A DNA stretch of 5,577 nt from an uncultured Chitinophagaceae bacterium. Lineage in GTDB: Bacteria; Bacteroidota; Bacteroidia; Chitinophagales; Chitinophagaceae. Positions within the stretch are counted from its first letter, which is position 1; the number at the start of each line of letters is the position of its first letter. The stretch lies in contig CAMLEM010000136.1 of the NCBI GenBank assembly GCA_946479005.1, positions 1-5,577 of the forward strand, given 5' to 3'. The notes below the pieces were generated by a model that was not told the DNA's origin, did no database searches, and saw only the letters and a program-made list of their open reading frames with translations. Of this stretch, positions 1 through 4,878 are shown one piece after another. The translations under genes and the position numbers were made by a program.

Positions 1-137
1 ATTGCCTGTTCAGTGGGAATCTCTGTCTCGTGGAATGGCCCGAAAGGGCAGCGGATCTCCTCCCCCGACACACGGTCCATCTTTACTTCCAGGTATTGGA
101 TCAGTCTAGAAGAAGGCTGAAAATCAACGGGAATTAG
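1..137 (+). CDS. tsaE: TsaE C-terminus (partial): tRNA threonylcarbamoyladenosine (t6A) biosynthesis ATPase subunit
   Basis: The gene enters from the left edge; whole codons run from base 3 and give 44 residues before TAG at 135-137. The visible piece contains SGNLCLVEWPERAADLLP (residues 4-21) followed by a strand-rich end with HTVHLYFQVLD and RRRLKI. This is the characteristic TsaE C-terminus, in which the (C/I)xEWPE motif is followed by a final beta-strand pair. TsaE is a small cytoplasmic P-loop ATPase that works with TsaB and TsaD to make t6A at position 37 of ANN-decoding tRNAs. Its Walker A region lies outside the window. The ald start follows 43 bp downstream on the same strand, an order I recall as common in Bacteroidota. 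The call rests on a short fragment, but the motif is distinctive. Confidence 0.85.
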   Translation, partial: CLFSGNLCLVEWPERAADLLPRHTVHLYFQVLDQSRRRLKINGN

Positions 138-138
138 T

Positions 139-146
139 TAATTTTG
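139..146 (+). promoter_or_regulatory. Candidate Bacteroidota -7 element upstream of ald
   Basis: TAATTTTG matches the Bacteroidota primary-sigma -7 consensus TAnnTTTG exactly. It lies immediately after the tsaE stop and 34 bp before the ald ATG, so transcription would begin near base 153 and leave a leader of about 28 nt. No convincing -33 TTG lies at the usual distance; the nearest TTG, at 96-98, is too far. The ald gene could therefore have its own promoter as well as read-through from tsaE. Confidence 0.4.
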
Positions 147-180
147 AAAACTAATAAACCAGCTTGCCAGCACCCGCTTA

Positions 181-1395
181 ATGAGTTACCAGAAACCCAA
201 GATCAGTACGTCTTTCAGCTATGAAACCCTGGAAGAAACGCTGGATATCAAGCCCAGGGCGGAGGGAATGATGATCGGCATCCCCAAAGAGATCGCATTC
301 CAGGAGAACCGGATCGCATTGACCCCCGACGCAGTAAGTGTACTGGTCAGCAACGGGCATAAGATAATGATCGAGCATAATGCGGGCGAGGCCTCTCATT
401 TCAGGGATAAGGATTACAGTGAGGCCGGCGCAAAGATCGTTTATGATCGTGCCGAAGTTTTTAAAGCCCCCGTCCTGGTCAAAAGTGCGCCCATCATTGA
501 TGAGGACCTTCCGCTGCTCCAGATGAACCAGGTGATCATATCCCCGATCCACCTCGCTGTTTTGAAAGCGGAGATCCTTGAAACGATGATGGAAAAAAGG
601 ATCACGGCGATCTCTTTTGAAAACCTCAAGGATGACAGCGATTCCTATCCCATTGTAAGAAGTATGAGCGAGATCGCGGGAAGCGCGGTAATGCTGATCG
701 CGGGGCAATACCTGGGCTCAGGCAACCACGGGAAAGGAGTTCTGCTGGGAGGCATTTCAGGTATTGCGCCCACCAAGGTCATCATCATCGGGGCCGGGAT
801 CGTTGGAGAATATGCCGCACGCGCAGCCCTGGCGCTCGGCGCCTCTGTGAAGGTGTTTGATAATAATGTTTACCGGCTCAAACGCCTTCAAAATAATATC
901 GGTCACCGTTTGTGGACCTCGGTACTGGAACCCCGGATGCTTGCCAAGCAACTGAAGACCTGTGAAGTGGCCGTCGGCGCACTCGGTTCTGAAACAGGAA
1001 GGACGCCGATGGTGGTAACGGAGGAAATGGTGAGCAATATGCGGCCCGGTTCGGTGATCATAGATGTCAGTATCGACAGGGGAGGCTGTTTTGAAACTTC
1101 CGAGATCACTTCACACGAGCATCCCATCTTTATGAAGTATGGAGTGATCCATTATTGCGTTCCCAATATCCCTTCCGGGTTTTCCCGAACTGCTTCCCAG
1201 GCGATCAGCAATGTGTTAATGCCGCTTTTACTGGAAGCCGGGGAGGAGGGAGGATTTGAAAAGCTTGTCTGGCACCAGGTGCATCTGCGCAGCGGGATCT
1301 ATATGTTCAAAGGTTCGCTCACCAATTTTTACCTGAGTGAAAGATTTGGACTGAAGTACACCGACCTGAACCTGATCATTGCGAGCCAGCGCTGA
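181..1395 (+). CDS. ald: Alanine dehydrogenase (NAD+-dependent)
   Basis: This 404-residue cytoplasmic enzyme interconverts L-alanine and pyruvate plus ammonium using NAD(H). The N-terminal substrate domain has IGIPKEIAFQENRIALTP (32-49), in which R44 matches the pyruvate-binding Arg. K101 in VLVKSAP and H124 in SPIHLA match the family's substrate Lys and catalytic His. The Rossmann nucleotide site is IIIGAGIVGE (201-210), a GxGxxG motif, and D299 in DVSIDRGGCFE matches the second catalytic residue. VPNIPSGFSRTAS (327-339) corresponds to the conserved loop that reads NMPGAVPRTS in Bacillus enzymes. The protein is about 30 residues longer than those enzymes, mostly from an N-terminal extension before the first motif, which I recall as usual in Bacteroidota homologues. 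The ATG at 181 is chosen because the extension begins there. No Shine-Dalgarno sequence is visible. It converges on the ABC ATPase gene with 23 bp between the stop codons. NAD(P) transhydrogenase alpha subunit is a related family, but the Ald residues are all present. Confidence 0.95.
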   Translation: MSYQKPKISTSFSYETLEETLDIKPRAEGMMIGIPKEIAFQENRIALTPDAVSVLVSNGHKIMIEHNAGEASHFRDKDYSEAGAKIVYDRAEVFKAPVLVKSAPIIDEDLPLLQMNQVIISPIHLAVLKAEILETMMEKRITAISFENLKDDSDSYPIVRSMSEIAGSAVMLIAGQYLGSGNHGKGVLLGGISGIAPTKVIIIGAGIVGEYAARAALALGASVKVFDNNVYRLKRLQNNIGHRLWTSVLEPRMLAKQLKTCEVAVGALGSETGRTPMVVTEEMVSNMRPGSVIIDVSIDRGGCFETSEITSHEHPIFMKYGVIHYCVPNIPSGFSRTASQAISNVLMPLLLEAGEEGGFEKLVWHQVHLRSGIYMFKGSLTNFYLSERFGLKYTDLNLIIASQR

Positions 1396-1418
1396 TCTTT
1401 TAGAAACAGGGAGCCGGA

Positions 1419-2036
1419 CTAATTTTTTTTATAATCCGAGATTAGTATCCTCTCTTCGCAAAAGCTGTATTCAACCTCATCATTGCTGCTTACCACGATC
1501 AGCCTATCTTTTCCGAATTCCTTTACCAGCGAATGATATAGTTCGATCCCAGCCTTATCAAGATTGGTACAGGGCTCATCGAGGAGCAGGATGCTGCTGT
1601 TTGAAAAAATGCATTGTGCGAGCTTCACCCTTTGCCTCATCCCGGAGGAATAGAACCGGATCTGTTTATGCTGCGCGTCCCCCAGCCCGATCTTTTGGAT
1701 GATCCCTTCGGTGGTTAACAGGAGATCCCTGAACTGGCTGTGAAAGCGGAGGAACTCCACAAGGGTCATTTCTTCCATCACGTCGAGGTAGGGTGCACAA
1801 ATGGAAACTTCCCTGTAAACATTTTCTGGTTCAACCTGCTTTCCATTGATGGAATAAGTGATGGCACCTTCGCTGGTCATCATTCCGCCACCGAGCACCT
1901 GCAACAGGGTACTTTTACCGGAACCATTGGGCCCGATGATGGCATATGATCTTCCGGATTCGAACTGGTGATTGAAATGACGGAATATCCAGTCGCGGTT
2001 GAATCTTTTTCCTGCGTCAGATAGGGAGATCGTCAT
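1419..2036 (-). CDS. Stand-alone ABC transporter ATP-binding protein, downstream of lpxA
   Basis: This is a 205-residue single ATPase domain with no membrane segment. Walker A is GPNGSGKST (35-43), the signature is a variant, YSSGMRQR (129-136), Walker B is SILLLDEP (148-155), and the D-loop is TNLD (157-160). Two expected residues are missing. No Gln occurs in the Q-loop region (ICAPYLDVMEEMTL, 79-92), and the H-loop His is replaced by N185 in VVSSNDEVEY. The ATG at 2034-2036 is chosen because a standard ABC first strand (MTISLSDAGKRF) begins there. AAAGG lies 8 nt upstream; a longer frame to 2114 would run deeper into lpxA and adds no family-like sequence. Its start overlaps the last 20 bases of lpxA, so translation is probably coupled. 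It is CcmA-like in size, but no cytochrome c maturation gene is nearby. The transported substrate and membrane partner are unknown; a role in envelope lipid handling is inferred only from the lpxA link. Confidence 0.88.
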   Translation of the reverse strand: MTISLSDAGKRFNRDWIFRHFNHQFESGRSYAIIGPNGSGKSTLLQVLGGGMMTSEGAITYSINGKQVEPENVYREVSICAPYLDVMEEMTLVEFLRFHSQFRDLLLTTEGIIQKIGLGDAQHKQIRFYSSGMRQRVKLAQCIFSNSSILLLDEPCTNLDKAGIELYHSLVKEFGKDRLIVVSSNDEVEYSFCEERILISDYKKN

Positions 2037-2823
2037 CGTTGCTGCCTTTGGTGTAGCGTTTGATGATCCCGCGCCCACTTTCACGGATAAAAGTGACGAT
2101 CTCATCGCGTTCATCAGTGGCCGGCATTTCTTCTTCGATGTATTCCAGCGCCTGGCTGGTATTCATTCCCTTATTATAAAGGACGCGGTAAATATCAAGG
2201 ATGTGATTGATCCTTTCAATGCTGAAGCCCCTTCTTTTCATCCCGATCGAATTCACACCGGCATAACTCAGGGGTGTGCGGCCTGCCTTGATGTAAGGAG
2301 GAACATCCTTACCTACGAGCGAGCCTCCGCTGATGAAAGAATGCTGTCCGATCTTGACAAACTGGTGAACAGCACACATTCCACCCAGAATGGCCCAGTC
2401 GCCAATGGTCACGTGACCAGCCACCTGTGTATTGTTGCTCATTATGCAGTTATCTCCCACCAGGCAATCGTGCGCGAAATGACAATAGGCCATGATCAGG
2501 CAATTCTTGCCAATAACGGTCCTGTCGCGGTCCTTCGTACCCCTGTTCACTGTAACAAATTCGCGGATCGTGGTTCCGTCACCAATGAACACATTGGAAT
2601 ATTCTCCCTGGAATTTCAGGTCCTGCGGAATGGCCGCGATCACGGCACCGGGAAAGATCTTGCAATTCTTACCTATACGCGCGCCTTCCATTATCGTCAC
2701 GTTGGAACCTACCCAGGTGCCATCACCGATCTCAACATCCTGGTGAACCACAGAGAAGGGGTCTATCTTGACATTCGTTGCCAGCCTGGCGTTCGGATGG
2801 ATATAGGTATGGGGATGAATCAT
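2017..2823 (-). CDS. lpxA: Acyl-ACP--UDP-N-acetylglucosamine O-acyltransferase
   Basis: LpxA transfers a 3-hydroxyacyl chain from acyl carrier protein to the 3-OH of UDP-GlcNAc, the first step of lipid A synthesis in the cytoplasm. The 268 residues start MIHPHTYIHPNARLA, followed by a left-handed beta-helix of hexapeptide repeats to about residue 185. IPQDLKFQGEYSN and TIREFVTVNRGT are LpxA hallmarks. H118 in HFAHDC matches the catalytic His125 of E. coli, and H153 in AVHQF matches His160. A helical C-terminal domain begins at GVNSIGMKRRGFS (189-201). Length is close to E. coli (262). I chose the ATG at 2823; a TTG three codons upstream (2832) is possible but less likely. G166 aligns with E. 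coli Gly173, the acyl-length ruler, which suggests a long acyl chain (inference). It overlaps the ABC ATPase gene by 20 bp and is divergent from the AraC gene. The lpxD and lpxC/fabZ genes that often precede it in this phylum are not adjacent. Confidence 0.96.
   Translation of the reverse strand: MIHPHTYIHPNARLATNVKIDPFSVVHQDVEIGDGTWVGSNVTIMEGARIGKNCKIFPGAVIAAIPQDLKFQGEYSNVFIGDGTTIREFVTVNRGTKDRDRTVIGKNCLIMAYCHFAHDCLVGDNCIMSNNTQVAGHVTIGDWAILGGMCAVHQFVKIGQHSFISGGSLVGKDVPPYIKAGRTPLSYAGVNSIGMKRRGFSIERINHILDIYRVLYNKGMNTSQALEYIEEEMPATDERDEIVTFIRESGRGIIKRYTKGSNDDDLPI
2045..2049 (-). promoter_or_regulatory. Ribosome binding site of the ABC ATPase gene, inside lpxA
   Basis: On the minus strand AAAGG lies 8 nt before the ATG at 2036 and is embedded in the lpxA 3' coding end. 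It is the clearest Shine-Dalgarno-like site in the window and supports the 205-residue start over the longer frame. Such sites are often weak or absent in Bacteroidota, so this is modest evidence. Confidence 0.4.
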
Positions 2824-2830
2824 TGGGGTC

Positions 2831-2855
2831 AAAAAAATCTCCGGCTCTGCGGAGA
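2831..2855 (-). promoter_or_regulatory. Terminator-like hairpin plus T-tract in the lpxA leader (possible attenuator)
   Basis: Read on the minus strand, TCTCCG (2855-2850), loop CAGAGC, and CGGAGA (2843-2838) form a perfect 6-bp GC-rich stem. Seven T residues (2837-2831) follow directly, and the lpxA ATG is 8 nt farther on. This is the layout of an intrinsic terminator. No gene ends upstream on this strand, because the neighbour is divergent, so a leader attenuator or a fortuitous hairpin are the options. The stem is short for a strong terminator. Confidence 0.4.
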
Positions 2856-2863
2856 ATTGCGGA

Positions 2864-2871
2864 CAAAGGTA
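2864..2871 (-). promoter_or_regulatory. Candidate -7 promoter element of the lpxA operon
   Basis: On the minus strand TACCTTTG (2871 to 2864) matches TAnnTTTG exactly. Transcription would begin near 2857, leaving a leader of about 34 nt that contains the hairpin at 2838-2855. A TTTG at 2885-2882 lies only 10 bp upstream, too close to be a standard -33 element. Confidence 0.45.
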
Positions 2872-2881
2872 GTTGTTACAG

Positions 2882-2902
2882 CAAAAAATCGAACTTTTTT
2901 TG
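2882..2902. repeat. A/T-rich inverted repeat in the lpxA/AraC divergent intergenic region
   Basis: CAAAAAA (2882-2888) and TTTTTTG (2896-2902) are perfect 7-base inverted arms around the spacer TCGAACT. The repeat lies between the candidate lpxA -7 element and the AraC-type gene, where it could be an operator or an A-tract that bends DNA or aids promoter activity. Homopolymer arms can arise by chance, so the call is weak. The remainder of 2903-2977 holds nothing I can identify. Confidence 0.25.
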
Positions 2903-2977
2903 GTCTTAGATTGTTAAAACTCAACAGGTCAGCTCTTCATAACCGGGCTTCCCCGTATGATTCACACAGGCTTACCG

Positions 2978-2985
2978 TAAATTTG
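2978..2985 (+). promoter_or_regulatory. Candidate -7 element of the AraC-type regulator, almost touching the ATG
   Basis: TAAATTTG matches TAnnTTTG exactly and ends 8 bases before the ATG at 2994. With the usual 5-8 nt between the -7 element and the transcription start, the mRNA would begin at or within a few bases of the start codon. The flanking sequence GTAAATTTGCAGCT (2977-2990) differs by one base from the sequence before the receptor gene at 4865-4878. No clear -33 element was found. Confidence 0.5.
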
Positions 2986-2993
2986 CAGCTCAA

Positions 2994-3938
2994 ATGCACA
3001 ATCCTCCCGATATCATCTCGCTTGCCTGGCGTCAGCCTGTCCTGCTGGAGCAACTCACCCTGCTCGATGAAAAACGCCAGCATATCCCAGGATCGGTCTA
3101 TTACGAGATCCGCAGGTTTCAGCGGGAGAAACAATGGTCGCTGGAAGACACGGGGATGCTTGTTTACCATTATGAGAAAAAAGCGAAAGCCGAAAATTAC
3201 CTCGAACTGAAGTTTTGTTTCAGCGGGAATGTCTATTGCCGGAAAAAAGAAACTGAATGTGATCATTGCCAGTTCGGCGCCTCAAAAAATTGCGTGGAGC
3301 GGGTAGATAGCGTGGACCTGGTGAGTTTCCGATTCACCCCGGTTCAGCTTTCACAGTTTGTAAAGCCCAGGAAAGGCGAAGACAGTCTTACGGAGGACAT
3401 ACTGAACTTCAACCATAACTCTTCCTTTACCAAGATCCTTCCGCTTTGCGGCAAGACGAGAATGGTTTTGGAAGCGATGCTGAACAATACATATACAGGC
3501 AGCCTGGAAAATGTGTTCATCAACGCGCAGACCCAGATGCTCTTATTGTACAGTCTCGACTGTATGCTGGGCGAGAAAGAGATCGACGTGGTGAACTGCA
3601 AATTCCTCGCGAACGAAGCCGACCGCGAAAAGATCGTCAAAGCCCGTGAAATCCTGGTTCAGCAGATCGGGGAACCGATCACCATCAAGGAACTGAGCCG
3701 CAAGGTGGCGATCAACGAATGTTACCTGAAGAAGGGATTTAAGGAATTATTCGGCACCACGGTCTTCGATTTTTACCAGGGCCAGCGAATGGAACACGCG
3801 AAATATCTCCTCTATGAAAAAGGCTTAAGTGTTACCGAAGTATCGGTAATGCTGGGCTATTCTTCGATCTCGCATTTTTCCACGGCATTTAAAAAGCATA
3901 CGGGGCTGAAGCCTTGCGAGCTTTTATTCAGGGCATAG
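2994..3938 (+). CDS. AraC-family transcriptional regulator with an N-terminal five-cysteine cluster
   Basis: This 314-residue cytoplasmic regulator has an AraC/XylS DNA-binding domain at its C-terminus, about residues 216-314. The first helix-turn-helix is around ITIKELSRKVAINECYLKKG (229-248) and the second around LSVTEVSVMLGYSSISHFST (278-297), followed by AFKKHTGLKP. The N-terminal 200 residues should hold the sensing part. They contain C75, C82, C89, C92 and C100 (spacing x6, x6, x2, x7), an arrangement able to bind a metal or Fe-S cluster; the protein has ten cysteines in all. The DNA-binding half resembles PchR-type regulators of siderophore uptake. It is divergent from lpxA and converges on the ChaN-like gene with 28 bp between. 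The candidate promoter sits directly before the ATG, so the mRNA may be leaderless. The nearby ChaN-like and TonB-receptor genes make iron or heme control plausible; the ligand and targets are inferred, not shown. Confidence 0.9.
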   Translation: MHNPPDIISLAWRQPVLLEQLTLLDEKRQHIPGSVYYEIRRFQREKQWSLEDTGMLVYHYEKKAKAENYLELKFCFSGNVYCRKKETECDHCQFGASKNCVERVDSVDLVSFRFTPVQLSQFVKPRKGEDSLTEDILNFNHNSSFTKILPLCGKTRMVLEAMLNNTYTGSLENVFINAQTQMLLLYSLDCMLGEKEIDVVNCKFLANEADREKIVKAREILVQQIGEPITIKELSRKVAINECYLKKGFKELFGTTVFDFYQGQRMEHAKYLLYEKGLSVTEVSVMLGYSSISHFSTAFKKHTGLKPCELLFRA

Positions 3939-3966
3939 GGAGCAGAAACTTGTCCGGTGAAAGTTG

Positions 3967-4845
3967 TCAATAGGTCTTTTTCAGCTTCGGATCTGTAAGG
4001 AAAATATAGTCTCCCAGGTGTTTGAATTCCTCCCAGTCAGGATCTTCAAAACTCTCATCGCTGAAGCTGCTGATGTTTAAGATCCTTAAAGAACTTTTCC
4101 TGTTTTGTAATTGTTCCAGTGTGCCGAGCTTCTCGTCGCTGTGAAAACGCCCCACGATGTGAAGGATCTTGCTGTCGCGGTTCTCTTTCCAATATTGATA
4201 GATGCTGTTCGCCATCCCCGCATCCCAAAGGCATTGACTGTAGAATATCCTGTAATTTGAAGTGCCGGGGCTTCCTCCCTGCATAAACGAGAGGAATTTT
4301 TCGCGGTACCTGCCTTTGGCGGTGTCGTAAGGAAGCGGGGGCAAGAATCTTTTCGAGGCCTTTGGCAGGCTGTCCAGTGAGGCCATTCCCTTCCGGCTCA
4401 CCATATTCACATATCGCCGCGGAGGGTTGGCTGCGATCACAGGGATCCTGTTCGATTTTGCGAACTCGACCATCGGGCGGTAATCACGGTAATTGCTCCA
4501 GGCCCGCGACTCCCTCGTGAACCGGTCTTCACTGATATGCCCCCAGAGGTATTCATTCAATACGAGCTGGCAGTCGGTTTCAAACATTTCCAGGCTCAGG
4601 GCCAGGTTTTTTCCAAATGTCTTATGCAGCGCCTGGAACAATTCCTTTTCCAGGTAATGACCCGCACTGTCATTATGTTCTTCGCCAAAAAAGATGATGT
4701 CCGCATTTTTGAGATCAGCCGCAACATCCTCCAGGGTCGTGAGCTTGTTCTTCTTTACATCATATAGTTTATAATGCGTGCCGATCTCCTGCGAAAAACA
4801 GAAGTGGCAGATTAATATTAACGAAGCAACGAGGGAAGTTTTCAT
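3967..4845 (-). CDS. Exported ChaN-like protein (EreA/ChaN/Tiki superfamily; heme-binding or metal-dependent hydrolase-like)
   Basis: The protein has 292 residues. A signal peptide is visible (MKTSLVASLILICHFCFSQ, 1-19) with likely cleavage near FS-Q. C13 and C16 do not sit in a proper lipobox, so type I export is more likely than lipoprotein processing. The mature part carries the ChaN-domain pattern: FFGEEHND (52-59), LSLEMFE (83-89), WSNYRDYRPMVEFAK (116-130), IPVIAANPPRR (134-144), DAGMA (208-212) and HIVGRFHSD (229-237). The two GxxH motifs (G54-H57 and G232-H235) and E86 are the hallmarks reported for the EreA/ChaN/Tiki superfamily. Campylobacter ChaN is an iron-regulated heme-binding surface lipoprotein; other members are hydrolases. 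The product should act in the periplasm or at the outer membrane. It is divergent from the TonB-dependent receptor across 33 bp and convergent with the AraC-type gene, which favours a role in iron or heme uptake. Biochemical activity is unproven. Confidence 0.85.
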   Translation of the reverse strand: MKTSLVASLILICHFCFSQEIGTHYKLYDVKKNKLTTLEDVAADLKNADIIFFGEEHNDSAGHYLEKELFQALHKTFGKNLALSLEMFETDCQLVLNEYLWGHISEDRFTRESRAWSNYRDYRPMVEFAKSNRIPVIAANPPRRYVNMVSRKGMASLDSLPKASKRFLPPLPYDTAKGRYREKFLSFMQGGSPGTSNYRIFYSQCLWDAGMANSIYQYWKENRDSKILHIVGRFHSDEKLGTLEQLQNRKSSLRILNISSFSDESFEDPDWEEFKHLGDYIFLTDPKLKKTY

Positions 4846-4849
4846 CGGG

Positions 4850-4857
4850 CTAAATTA
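4850..4857 (-). promoter_or_regulatory. Possible -7 element of the ChaN-like gene (one mismatch)
   Basis: On the minus strand TAATTTAG (4857 to 4850) differs from TAnnTTTG at one position and ends only 4 bases before the ATG at 4845. If used, the transcript would be leaderless, as proposed for the two plus-strand neighbours. It lies 8 bp from the opposing receptor -7 element, so both promoters would compete within 33 bp. Confidence 0.3.
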
Positions 4858-4865
4858 ATGCATTG

Positions 4866-4873
4866 TAAATTTG
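4866..4873 (+). promoter_or_regulatory. Candidate -7 element of the TonB-dependent receptor gene, 5 bp before the ATG
   Basis: TAAATTTG matches TAnnTTTG exactly and is separated from the ATG at 4879 by only CCGCT. Transcription would be expected to start at about the start codon. The context GTAAATTTGCCGCT (4865-4878) matches 13 of 14 bases of the sequence before the AraC-type gene. A -33 element is not evident. Confidence 0.5.
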
Positions 4874-4878
4874 CCGCT

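Noticed and set aside
178..708. A 176-codon minus-strand frame opposite ald
   Set aside because: The plus-strand frame encodes a full alanine dehydrogenase with all key residues; the antisense translation resembles no known family.
1396..1430. Bidirectional terminator between the convergent ald and ABC ATPase genes
   Set aside because: There is a T8 run at 1423-1430 in the plus direction, but no stable stem precedes it, and it is explained by the Lys-Lys-Asn codons ending the minus-strand gene.
2037..2114. Longer N-terminus (26 extra residues) for the ABC ATPase
   Set aside because: The added residues are the lpxA sequence read in another frame and carry no family feature. The ATG at 2036 has an AAAGG 8 nt upstream and starts exactly at the first ABC strand.
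2824..2832. TTG start for lpxA three codons upstream of the ATG
   Set aside because: The ATG at 2823 gives MIHPHTYIHP, the usual LpxA beginning, so a rare TTG start adding three residues is unnecessary.
1999..3210. A 403-codon open frame on the plus strand across lpxA and into the AraC-type gene
   Set aside because: It is antisense to lpxA, whose protein has clear family motifs, and its translation shows no recognisable domain. It also overlaps the true AraC start in another frame.
3946..3966. Weak stem AACTT/AAGTT between the convergent AraC and ChaN-like genes
   Set aside because: It is only a 5-bp A/T-rich stem with a 9-base loop and no following T-tract, so it cannot be supported as a terminator.
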